A stretch of DNA of 17,440 bases from Xanthoparmelia taractica (GCA_033085395.1 JANQBS010000514.1:1-17440); one strand, 5' to 3'. Numbered from the stretch's first letter, positions 9,538-17,260 are shown. Program-made: numbers and translations. The notes: generated from the sequence alone by a model not told the origin.

Positions 9538-9950
9538 TAATAGATAATCTTAACTTAATTAATAATAAAATATTTAAGACTTATTAAAAATCGAATTTCG
9601 ATTTCGCGAAATTAGCGTAAATATTTCTCTTTACTATTATTCTTATAAGGGCGTATCTTTTTAAGACGAAGTATTTTCGCTTTAACTAAAGTATTTATTA
9701 AAAACGAAATAATAAGCGAAATCGCTATCGCTTCGGCGAAAATCGTAGAGATATTCGAGTTACGTAGTACGTTTTTACGTGCTCGCAATTTAATTAACTC
9801 TTATTTTAATTTTAGATAACGATTTTCTATTCTTATATTCTTAAAACGTTTTTCTAAAGTCGCTTAATTCTTTAAGATAAATTCTTAAAAATTAATATCG
9901 AAGTTATATCGCTTTAAGATATACTTATATTAATTCGACGAAGAATTTGT
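9538..9950 (-). pseudogene. Inverted fragment of element B gag
   Basis: The reverse complement of this stretch matches about 10267-10698 along its full length, at perhaps 75-80 percent by eye. Shared blocks include TAGATAATCTTAACTTAAT, AGCGTAAATATTT, GACGAAGTATTTTCGCTTTAA and ATCGCTATCGCTTCGGCGA. The differences are mainly C/T and G/A. It is therefore the 5' part of a second, truncated copy of element B facing the first head to head. It stops at about 9538 without reaching the rest of the element. Confidence 0.8.
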
Positions 9951-10266
9951 TAGGCCTAGCGCTGCATGCGCATTAGCGCCGACTACTCATGGGTTTAGGG
10001 TCCATTGCGGGGTCATGGCGGGGTTCATAACCTAAGACCTTGGCGGGGCCTTGGCGATTATATATTCTCTTCGCATGTCCTAGGGTTTTCGTGTTTCTTA
10101 GAAATTAGTTTTACTAGAACTTAGTATCTAATAAAGAAATTACTATTATATTAATTATATATCTCTTATATTGATTAGAGCCGCTTGCTAAGCGCTAGCG
10201 GATTAATTCCTTATAGTTCTAATTTCTCTATCTTTTAAAGAAAGAGATTTATCGTCGCTACGATAT
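9951..10266. other. Spacer between the inverted gag arms, partly GC-normal
   Basis: Positions 9951-10095 are GC-normal and keep CpA/TpG, with the repeated words GGCGGGG and GGGTTTAGGG and the palindrome-rich start TAGCGCTGCATGCGC. From about 10096 the sequence becomes AT-rich again. A second GC-rich inverted repeat, CCGCTTGCTAAGCGCTAGCGG, lies at about 10183-10203. The element B 5' LTR or leader would be expected here, but I find no copy of this sequence downstream of the element, so I do not call an LTR. Confidence 0.5.
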
Positions 10267-11165
10267 CGAACTCTTTATTAAATTGAAATAAATATATTTT
10301 AAAATAACGTAACTTCGATATTAGTTTTTAAAGATTTATTTTAAAGAATTAAGTAATTTTAAAGAAACGTCTTAAAAACGCTAAAGTAGAAAATTATTAA
10401 TTGAAGTTGAAATAAGAGTTAGTTAAGTTATGGGCAAGTAATAACGTGTTACGTAATTTAAATTCTTTTATAATTCTCGCCGAAGCGATAGCGATTTTAT
10501 TTATTATTTTATTTTTAATAAATATTTTAATTAAAGCGAAAATACTTCGTCTCGAAAGAATATATTCTTATAAAAATAATAATAAAGAAAAATATTTACG
10601 CTAATTTTATAAAATCGAAATTTAATTTTTTATAAGTCTCGAGTATTTTATTATCGATTAAGTTAAGATTATCTATTATATATAATTCTTAGAAGACGAT
10701 TTTAATACGTAATAATATAAATACTTTTAAGTCTATAAACTAAAGAGAGTTATCTTCGAATTTTTTAAATTATTTTTATTCAACTTAATTATAAATTTAA
10801 TAAATTATTATTTATTTATTTATAAAAAATAAAAAGCGACGAAGTAGCGATAAGATTAGAAGATCTTAGTTTTTAAGATTTATCTAAAGAAGCTAAAAAT
10901 CTATTTATTCTCGTTTACGAAGAAGTATCGAACGAACTTTTTCTTAATCAAGCTACGATTTAAGCTAAAGAATAAGATTCTTAATATTAATAATATATCT
11001 AAATAAAAGAAAAAAATTCTTGCTATAATAATTATATAAAAAACGATTTTAAAGCGCGCGCGCCTTAATAATAGCGACTTTAATTCGAAGTAATTCGAGA
11101 GATTTAATAAAGATAAGCTCTTAAAAGTTCGAATTTCGAAGTTTAATATAACTTCGAAGAATAGC

Positions 11166-11249
11166 GCTAAAATTACGCGTATTTAAGAAGAGAGCAAGAA
11201 ACGTAGAGCTAAAATTACGCGTATTTAAGAAGAGAGCAAGAAACGTAGA
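11166..11249 (+). repeat. Exact 42-bp in-frame tandem duplication in Gag
   Basis: The 42-bp unit starting GCTAAAATTACGCGTATTTA occurs at 11166-11207 and again, without a single difference, at 11208-11249. It equals 14 codons (AKITRIxEESKKRR) and lies in the Gag frame just ahead of the CCHC knuckle. The basic peptide would lengthen the nucleic-acid-binding tail. Confidence 0.9.
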
Positions 11250-11288
11250 GCTAAGATCGCTAACTCTAATCTTAAAATATCTAACGTT

Positions 11289-11330
11289 TATTAATATTAT
11301 TAGAAATTAGATTATTTGAAATTAAATTAT
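11289..11330 (+). pseudogene. CCHC zinc knuckle of element B Gag
   Basis: Fourteen codons fit C-x2-C-x4-H-x4-C in spacing. All four ligand positions are TAT (Tyr): 11289-11291, 11298-11300, 11313-11315 and 11328-11330. Intervening stops are TAA and TAG where Gln is expected. RIP turns both TGT/TGC and CAT/CAC into TAT, so the loss of every ligand at once is the expected scar. It would have bound element RNA for packaging. Confidence 0.8.
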
Positions 11331-11374
11331 CTCGATAAGAATAAATCGATTATTATCGTCGCGACGATATTAAT

Positions 11375-11381
11375 AAAAAAC
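11375..11381 (+). promoter_or_regulatory. Candidate -1 frameshift heptamer A AAA AAC
   Basis: Codons ATA AAA AAC in the Gag frame contain the canonical slippery heptamer A AAA AAC. The protease frame begins in the -1 register from here. That frame runs to the protease active-site region with only stops that RIP can explain, while the Gag frame soon meets TAA TAG AGA TAA. The site lies 45 bp after the knuckle, where Gag-to-Pol shifts occur. A downstream stem or pseudoknot could not be tested. A plain indel remains possible. Confidence 0.45.
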
Positions 11382-12020
11382 GAATTAATTTTATAAGCGT
11401 CTTTAAAGCGAAGTAAGAAAAACGAATAATAGAGATAACTTCTTCTATTATTACGAAGAAATAGACTAAGCTATAGGGTGATTAAAGATAATTTATTATT
11501 CTACTTAATTGCGAGGCGTATATTAATTTAATTACGTAGAAGTTCGTGATCTAATAAGATCTTTAATTATATATCGCTATCTTATTATAGACGAAAGCGC
11601 TAAGCGAGTAAGATATATATTATTATAGTATTTATTAGCTAAATTATTAAATAGTCAATAGCTAGAGTTAAGAGCGATAGTATAATATACTATTCTACGT
11701 GGTAGATCAAGAAGATCCCGATATTATATTAAATATACCCGCGTTATATTAATTATATATTTTACTTAACTCTACGACGACGCAGTGGCGATTTAAGATT
11801 AATGCTAAGAAACTTTAGATTAAAGAATCGATTAAATTTATTTAAAGAATTAAGCGAAAGTCGAATATCTTTGTAATTATATACGCTACGATAACGCGAG
11901 GCGAATCGAAGAATATCGATAATTCAGAGCTCTTAAGAAAATTACTAAAGTTTAAGAATATCTTTTTTAAATAATATAATAGAAATCTTATCTACGTTTA
12001 AGTAGAGAAATTATATTATA
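11375..12020 (+). pseudogene. Retropepsin-like protease region of element B
   Basis: In frame 2 the active-site region reads LNCEAYINLIT at about 11504-11536, in place of LDxGAxxNLI. Asp is now Asn and Gly is Glu, both G-to-A changes. Further on come FYVVDQEDPDIILNIPALY at about 11690-11750, matching the flap/ILGIPAL block, then TTTQWRFKIN, VIIYATITRG and LLKFKNIFF leading into RT. Some stretches keep CpA (GATCAAGAAGATCCC). The enzyme would have processed the polyprotein. Confidence 0.75.
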
Positions 12021-12040
12021 AAAATAAAGAAAAATAAAGA
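12021..12040 (+). repeat. 10-bp tandem duplication that breaks the pol frame
   Basis: AAAATAAAGA is present twice in a row, at 12021-12030 and 12031-12040. The protease frame (codon starts 2 mod 3) gives way to the RT frame (0 mod 3) exactly here, which a 10-bp gain predicts. It is therefore a slippage duplication in an ancestral single frame. Confidence 0.75.
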
Positions 12041-12790
12041 GTTATTTTATAAGTCTTTTTATAATTTATCTTAAATTAAATTATCGAAGCTAAGACGATA
12101 TCTTAAGAAGTTATTTTATAAAAATAAAATTCGTTACTTAACTTTCTTCGCTAAAATTCTTATTTTCTTTATTTTAAAAAAGAATAATAAATTATATCTT
12201 TATATGAATTATTAAGATTTAAATACGATAACGATAAAAAATTAATATTTATTATTTCTAATTATTAAGACGTTGAATCGCTTATACGACGCTAAGATAT
12301 TTTTAAAGTTAAATCTTAAGAATATTTATTATAAAATTCGCATTAAGAAGAGCGACGAGTGAAAGACTACGTTTCGCACTGCGGCACTCGCTATAGCTAT
12401 TTTAAATATTTAATAATATCTTTCGATCTTATAAATATATTAGCTACGTTTTAAGTCTATATTAATAAAGCTCTTATAAGTCTTATAAATATTACGTGTG
12501 TGATATATTTGAATAATATTCTAATTTATAGCGCTGAGTCGACGAAATATTAAGAGTATATTAAATAAGTACTTAAGCGATTGCGTTAGTTTCAGCTATA
12601 TATAAATCTAAAGAAATATTAATTTTATATTAAATTAGTTAAATTCTTAGGATTCGTTATAATTATTAATAATATAATTATAAATTAAGAACGCGTGGCT
12701 ATAATCTGAGAATAATTAACGTCGCGAAGCTATCGAGATATATAAGTCTTTTTAGGCTTTGCAAATTTTTATTAACGCTTTATTTTTAGA
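12041..12790 (+). pseudogene. Reverse transcriptase region of element B
   Basis: Visible RT motifs in order are NKLYLYMNYxDLNTITIKN near 12190-12250, KIFLKLNLKNIYYKIRIKKS near 12297-12356, KTTFRT at 12363-12380, then (after an 8-bp insertion) RYSYFKYLIISFDLIN from 12389. They continue with CVIYLNNILIYS at about 12497-12532, VKFLGFVI at about 12638-12661 and VFLGFANFY near 12747-12773. The YxDD box (12506-12517) reads YLNN, both Asp codons converted to AAT. Length and motif spacing are normal for Ty3/Gypsy. The enzyme would copy the element RNA into cDNA. Confidence 0.92.
12381..12388 (+). other. 8-bp insertion GCGGCACT inside RT
   Basis: FRT (TTT CGC ACT, 12372-12380) and RY (CGC TAT, 12389-12394) are adjacent residues in the conserved FRTRYGxxEY motif. 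Here eight bases separate them and shift the frame from 0 to 2 mod 3. The inserted bases repeat the CACT before them and keep CpA and GC, unlike the surroundings. This could be a transposon excision footprint or replication slippage after RIP. Confidence 0.7.
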
Positions 12791-12949
12791 TACTTTATTA
12801 TTATAGCGTCTCTTATTAGCTTATTTAAGAATAATAAGATTAATAAAAAATTAGAATCGTTTAAGTGACTAGAAGACGTTAGATTAACTTTTAAATAACT
12901 ATATAATACTTTTGCGACTACGTTATTTCTACGATATTATAATTTATAA

Positions 12950-13270
12950 AAGAAATTACGCGTAGAGATTAATATCTCTAATTTTGACGTAAAAGCTATA
13001 TTTTCGTAATCGAATAATAACGATTATTAGCGACTCGTTGTATTCTTTTCTAAAAAGATATTATTAGCGAAATAAAATTATAAGATTTACGATTAAGAAT
13101 TACTTACTATCGTTATAGCGATAAAATAATAACGTTATTATTTAAAAGATAGTATTTATTATATTAAGATCTAATTAGATTATAATAATCTTAAGGAATT
13201 TATAAGGTAAAAGAAACTTAATTCTAGATAGACTCGTTAAGCGCTAAAGTTAATTGCTTATAACTTTAAG
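12950..13270 (+). pseudogene. RNase H region of element B
   Basis: Frame 2 reads EINISNFDVKAIFS at about 12965-13006, matching ETDASxFxVGAxLSQ with the catalytic Asp now Asn. It continues RLVVFFSKKILLAKxNYKIY near 13030-13090 and DxELLTIV near 13090-13115, matching the DKELLAIV motif. Spacing from RT is normal. The domain removes RNA from the RNA-DNA hybrid during reverse transcription. Confidence 0.82.
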
Positions 13271-13689
13271 ATTTTTTATTAAGTAGAAAAATTAAATCTT
13301 ATAGATACGTCGTCGTGGCGATTAGACTATAAAGATTAATCGTCGTTAAATATTAAATTATTATCTATACTTTAAAATAAACTTACTCTTTAAATTAATA
13401 ACGAGTTATTATAAAGAGGCAAAGAAGTAATAGTAGTAATAACGCCTACGCTGCGAGTTATAGATATCTAAATAATTATTTTAAGGAGAGAGATTAAGAT
13501 TATATTTAAAATTACGTATAATAATTCGTAAAGACTAATAAAAACGTTAATTTAAGAGTTATAATTCTATAATAATTAAGTAAGCTCTTTTCGAGTTAAT
13601 GCGAATACGTTTATAAAGCGATATTATACGCGTAATTAGATATAAATCTTAGACTTCGAGAAATTATTGCTAAATAATAATCGTCTCTA

Positions 13690-14330
13690 CGTATTTAAGG
13701 ATAATATCTTATAAAAAGAACTTATTAATAAGTGTTATAATAATTTTCTAATAAAACACTTTGACGCTATAAAGATATATAAGCTTTTTACTTATAAATA
13801 TCACTAAAATAAGAGTCTTAAAGATATTATTGATTACGTTAAGACTTACGATGTATATCAACGTATTAAGGCGTCGCGTTATCGATTCTATAATAAGTTA
13901 ATCTCGCTTTTTATTATTATTAAATTATAAAAGAAAATTTTTATAAATTTTATTATAAATTTATCTCTAAGTAAGCTTAAGAGCGTTATTTATAACGCTA
14001 TTTTAATTATAGTAAATCGATTTACGAAAATAATTAAATATTTATTAATAATTATTAAAATCGACGTCGCTAAGCTAGCGGAAGTGTTTTATACTAAAAT
14101 TATTTATTATTACGAAATATCTAATAATATTATTAGCGATAGAAGCTCGATATTTATTAGCGAGTTTTGGTTAGCGATCTATTATTATTCGAAGATAAAG
14201 CGCTATTTAAGTATTATCTTTTATTCTTAAATTAATAATTAAATCGAGCGTTAAAATTAGATACTAAAATATTATTTACGCGTATTTACTAATAAGAAGC
14301 AAATTAATTAGGCTAAACTACTATCTATAA
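13690..14330 (+). pseudogene. Integrase region of element B
   Basis: Frame 2 shows DIIDYVKTYDVYQRIKASRY at 13823-13882, the end of the HHCC zinc domain with both Cys codons now TAT. Next are KKIFINFIINL near 13930-13965 (the first catalytic Asp region, Asp to Asn), LIIVNRFTKIIKYL near 14005-14046, IISDRSSIFISEFW near 14129-14170 with the second Asp (14138-14140) intact, and KRYLSIIFYSxINNxIERxN near 14195-14255 matching RxSTAFHPQTDGQTERxN with the catalytic Glu retained. The C-terminal GPFRI-type segment appears as YIGSFRIIDKIG near 14650-14690. The enzyme would insert the cDNA into the chromosome. Confidence 0.88.
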
Positions 14331-14830
14331 TAGAGTTTATATATATAAATAGTTGATATATCTTTATCGAAATAATATTATTTTTCGTGATATATAAATA
14401 TTATTTAGAAGTACGCTAGAAGATCGAGAACGACTTCGTCGAGAGAAGAGTACTCGCTATAAATAAAAAGATAAAAAGATTATAGGCGCTAAGAGATAAG
14501 ATAGTAGAGCGATTACGTAGCGCTATTGCGGCTTAAGTTAAGTAGTATAATAAATCGCATTAATTCTAGAGCTATAAAGTGAGTGATTTAATAATGCTAA
14601 TAATTAAGAACCTAAAATAAAGACGCCTAAGCAAGAAATTAATTTATAAGTATATAGGGTCTTTTCGAATTATAGATAAAATAGGATTATAAGCGTATCG
14701 CTTATTATTACCTTCTACGTATAGAATTTATAATATCTTTTATATATTATTACTTGAATTATATTATATACGCGACTGCGGCGAAGTAGTGAAATTCTTT
14801 ATATAAGCTCTTGAGCTTATTAATAATAAT

Positions 14831-14985
14831 AAGATATAAAAGATAGAAGAGATTATTAATAAGATTAAGAAGCGGGAAGGCGTCTAATATAAGATTGAGT
14901 AAATTAATTAAGACGAAGAGTATAATTAGTGATTATTAGGCGAAGAACTCAAGCGTGCTAGTGAGCTAACTTAGGTCTATAATAC
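14831..14985 (+). pseudogene. Chromodomain of element B
   Basis: Frame 2 reads KIEEIINKIKKREGV, then YKIExINxDEEYN, then LLGEELKRASELTxVYN. This matches the chromovirus chromodomain layout WEVEEILxxR, YxVKWxGYxxEENTWEPxENLxNAxELVxxY, with aromatic-cage Trp codons now TAA, TAG or TGA. It directly follows the integrase C-terminus. Chromodomains of this clade bind methylated histone H3 and steer integration into heterochromatin. Confidence 0.8.
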
Positions 14986-14994
14986 GCGAGAGTA

Positions 14995-15265
14995 CGGGTC
15001 GGAAAGGTGTGGTATATTTGATGGTATGGGACCAGTTTTTCGAATACCATACCGAAAGATACAGAATATCCCATACTCTCATTGGGTTTTTAATAAATAT
15101 ATTACGTAATATTTTTTATATTCTAAGAATACGTAAAAAGCTTAAGCGAACGCTTATGTAGTTATAAAATTCTATAAATAGATTAAAAAGATATAATTTT
15201 TTAAAAAAAGTTCAAAAAAAGTTAAAAACGACTATGTTCAACAGATACCACACCTTTCCGACCCG
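14995..15265 (-). mobile_element. MITE copy 2, TA target duplication, inside element B
   Basis: A 271-bp element nearly identical to the reverse complement of 4714-4987, differing by about ten substitutions and three short length changes in A/T runs. Its 22-bp terminal inverted repeats are perfect (CGGGTCGGAAAGGTGTGGTA and its complement). TA flanks it at 14993-14994 and 15266-15267. It carries no ORF and relies on a transposase elsewhere. Removing it with one TA rejoins the element B frame, so the insertion site lies inside the polyprotein. It keeps CpA and TpG, so it probably inserted after the main RIP episode. Confidence 0.93.
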
Positions 15266-15267
15266 TA

Positions 15268-15445
15268 ATCTTTACGCTATTCTCTTATTTTTTCTTTCGA
15301 CGAATCGTTCTACTATAGCGATATTTCGAATATTATTACTCTAAATAGAAGTCTATATATTCGACGACGTCGATCTAGCGAGTAATCTCTACGAGTAGTA
15401 GAATATCGAATAAGAGAACGCACCGATCGCGATAACTGTACTTAA
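15268..15445 (+). pseudogene. Arg-rich C-terminal tail of element B polyprotein
   Basis: With the MITE and one TA removed, the chromodomain frame continues as SLRYSLIFSFDESFYYSDIS and later SLYIRRRRSSE and RIRERTDRDNCT, ending at TAA 15443-15445. The stretch has only two stops, both explicable as CAA or CAG. Its last 30 bases keep CpA. No known domain is recognised; charged tails after the chromodomain are common in these elements. Confidence 0.6.
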
Positions 15446-16294
15446 GTAACTCTGGCCTTATTCTATAGATATATAATACTTATTTATTCTATTCGATTCT
15501 ATTATTAACTTTATATAAATATCTTATATAAATTCGCTTACGTAAGTTTAATCGTTTTCTTTACTACTAAAGATTACTATAGTATTTAGTTTACGATATA
15601 TACGTAGCTATCGAAAGTAATCGATTTTACTATATAAGATATAATTAAAAGACTATTCGAGCTAATACATATTAAGTAGTAATCGATACTTATGTTAACT
15701 AAGTTATAATAGATGATTAGATTAATAAATAACGAGTTATTCTCTCTTTCTTCTATTAAGACGATTTACGATTTATAAAATAGCTATATTAAGATACTAT
15801 CGCTCTATCTACGAAGCTCAATCGATTAGATCTCTTTATAATCTTTATTTATAACTCGAATTAAAAAGAGATTTAGAAGAATCTTCTATCTAGCGAAAAG
15901 ACTATTTATCGCTCTAAGTTAATTACTAAAGTATTTAAACTAAAGCTATAGACTCTTATAAACGATTTTTTAAAGAAGAAGATACTTAATACGTCTTATC
16001 TTATATAGATAGTGTAATTATCTTTCTACGTTCTTCTTAAGATAATATTTTATCTCTTTATTATACTATATTAATTTAAATTAATCTCGCGTACTAAGAT
16101 TTATTGGTAAGTCGAGTGAGTCTAGTATAGTTTAATTATTCTAAAGCGCTATATGTAGAAAGTATAATCATAGAGAATTATATTACTTTCTTCTTAGTAG
16201 ATTCTTTAGACTCTTTAAAATCACGTTAGTTAGGTAATATAGTGTAGACGATAGTTTCTAAGAGTGCTTCTAGCACGGTTTAGTCCCTTATACG
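15446..16294 (+). pseudogene. Possible RIP-mutated ORF of unknown type
   Basis: No element is recognised with confidence. Plus-strand codon starts divisible by 3 give a protein-like text from about 15740 to 16230, including RYYRSIYEAQSIRSLYNLYL, LELKRDLEESSI, AIDSYKRFFKEEDT, YVLSYIDSVIIFLRSS and DNILSLYYT. Its stops are mainly TAA and TAG. The charge pattern suggests a soluble helical protein such as a retrotransposon Gag N-terminal region, but the match is impressionistic. It could equally include the lost 3' LTR of element B. TpG and CpA return around 16090-16290. Confidence 0.3.
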
Positions 16295-16423
16295 TTATAA
16301 GTTCTATTGAGATTACTATAGCACGATATTAAGATTACTATATTAGAACTACCTCGTATAGATATTAAATAGAAATATAAGTAGTCTTCTAACACTTATA
16401 GAAACAATTAATTCTTTATTCTT
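16295..16423 (+). repeat. Direct repeat, left copy (129 bp)
   Basis: Matches 16950-17079 at a 655-bp offset. Shared blocks include TATTAAGATTACTATATTAG, AGATATAAGTAGTCTTCT and AATTAATTCTTTATTCTT. Just past it, TTTTCAATAGATTATAAAGT at about 16434-16453 recalls the LTR end plus primer-binding site of some fungal Copia elements, but this is a weak resemblance. Confidence 0.75.
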
Positions 16424-16494
16424 CTCTTAATATTTTCAATAGATTATAAAGTTCTCGCTCTACTACTACGTAGTTATTAAGTATTCTTATTAAG

Positions 16495-16612
16495 TTAAGT
16501 AGTACTTATTATCTTACTAAGTCAAGTAGTACTCATTATTCTTCTTTTAGATTAAGTAGTACTTAATATCTTTCTACTATATTAGACGACTTCTAAGTTA
16601 AGTAGTACTTAA
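16495..16612 (+). repeat. Four copies of an interrupted palindrome
   Basis: TTAAGTA-G-TACTTAA or a one- or two-base variant occurs at 16495-16509, 16522-16536, 16552-16566 and 16598-16612. Each is a perfect or near-perfect 7-bp inverted repeat around a single G. Spacings are 27, 30 and 46 bp. The second copy has TCAAGTAGTACTCA, possibly closer to an unmutated TCAAGTAGTACTTGA form. Confidence 0.8.
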
Positions 16613-16725
16613 CATATCTAATTAAGAATAGTCTTAGTCGTACTCGACAAATTAGTTTACATTAGAATATCGAGTCTTAGTACTTATCGGTTATTTAGTG
16701 TTTAAGAAGTAATTAGTATATTAAG

Positions 16726-16836
16726 TTATCTATAGAATAGTAAGTCTACTATAATAATAATTAAATTATCTATAGAATAGTAAGTCTACTATAATAACAA
16801 TTAATTAAGAATAGTAAGTCTACTATAATAATAGTT
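16726..16836 (+). repeat. Minisatellite, three units of about 40 bp
   Basis: The core AGAATAGTAAGTCTACTATA occurs at 16734, 16774 and 16808. The first two units are nearly identical over 40 bp and begin TTATCTATAG. The third lacks that beginning, so its offset is 34 bp. No coding sense is seen. Confidence 0.85.
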
Positions 16837-16949
16837 AATCTCGATCTCTTTATTAAATAAGTCGATATTTAAGAATCGTGCTCGTATATGTAAAGAATTT
16901 CGATATAGTTATACTATATCACGAGAATATGATATGATTACGTGCTGCA

Positions 16950-17079
16950 TTATAAGAGTGTGTTGAAATTAATATAGCATGGTATTAAGATTACTATATT
17001 AGAACTATTTCGTATAGGTGTTAAATAGAGATATAAGTAGTCTTCTTACACTTATAGAAATAATTAATTCTTTATTCTT
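16950..17079 (+). repeat. Direct repeat, right copy (130 bp)
   Basis: Partner of 16295-16423. It differs at roughly one site in seven, mostly C/T and A/G, and keeps some TpG (GTGTTGAAATT, TAGGTGTTAAATAG). The pair brackets about 525 bp of non-coding sequence made of palindromic and minisatellite repeats. Such a layout would fit a small non-autonomous LTR element or a deleted Copia-type element. Confidence 0.7.
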
Positions 17080-17107
17080 ATAATAGTAAAGGGAGTATTT
17101 AGTTAGT

Positions 17108-17217
17108 TGTGTGTGTAAGTCTTGCTTATTCTAAGTTGGAAAATTCTATCTAATAGCTAGTCAAGCACTTGCCTTAGTCGATTTCTTGATTGGCTTGGCA
17201 AGTGCGTTTTCGTGATA
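17108..17217 (-). repeat. 3' LTR of element C, related to element A
   Basis: On the plus strand it runs from TGTGTGTGTAAGTCTTG to TTTTCGTGATA. It aligns loosely with the element A LTR: TAAGTCTTG versus TAGGTCTTG, GTTGGAAAATTCTATCTAA versus TGTTGAAAAGTCTATCGAA, and CGTGATA versus CGTGACA at the end. Beyond its right end the polypurine/hairpin arrangement of element A recurs. The exact left end is uncertain. Inside it, GCACTTGCC and GGCAAGTGC (17165-17173 and 17197-17205) form a 9-bp stem. Confidence 0.55.
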
Positions 17218-17260
17218 GTATTCACCGAAATAGAAGAAAAAAAGCGAGCGACCTCGCTTG
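17218..17260 (-). promoter_or_regulatory. Polypurine-side hairpin of element C
   Basis: Read on the minus strand, AAGCGAG-GTCG-CTCGCTT forms a 7-bp stem with a 4-base loop (plus 17242-17248 and 17253-17259), followed by TTTTTTTCTTC and then a purine-rich GGTGAATAC just before the LTR. It parallels 2179-2217 in order and spacing. CG-rich bases are kept although the flanks are AT-rich. Confidence 0.5.

Larger units (their letters stand above)
10267..11381 (+). pseudogene. Gag of element B
   Basis: Frame 3 (codon starts divisible by 3) reads as a Gypsy capsid. First come a Lys/Leu-rich, coiled-coil-like start with LKNAKVENY near 10380 and a hydrophobic stretch near 10480-10530 that would have been Ala/Pro-rich. 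Then follow SLEYFII with VKIIYYI near 10640-10670, VYKLKRVIFEFFKLFLFN at 10731-10784, a KILVFKIYLKKLKIYLF block near 10861-10910, and FLIKLRFKLKNKIL near 10945-10985. A basic tail and a CCHC knuckle end it. This is the EYF..AKxxYA..L / VTFEEFKxxLL / AFKxYLEEL layout of retrotransposon Gags. Stops are mainly TAA for Gln. The start codon is not identifiable. Confidence 0.75.
10267..15445 (+). mobile_element. Element B: RIP-inactivated Ty3/Gypsy chromovirus, no LTRs found
   Basis: A second Gypsy retrotransposon on the plus strand, with Gag, CCHC knuckle, protease, RT, RNase H, integrase, chromodomain and an Arg-rich C-terminal tail in that order. The CCHC knuckle and RT motifs place it in a lineage different from element A. 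Codon starts are congruent to 0 mod 3 in Gag, 2 in protease, 0 at the start of RT and 2 from 12389 to the end. The last two changes are explained by a 10-bp duplication and an 8-bp insertion that together restore the original frame. A 271-bp MITE is nested near the end. I searched by eye for matching sequence on both sides and found no LTR pair. Confidence 0.85.

Noticed and set aside
16434..16453. Copia-type LTR end and primer-binding site
   Set aside because: The resemblance to a known primer-site form is partial and no Copia domain is seen nearby, so it is mentioned only as a weak hint.
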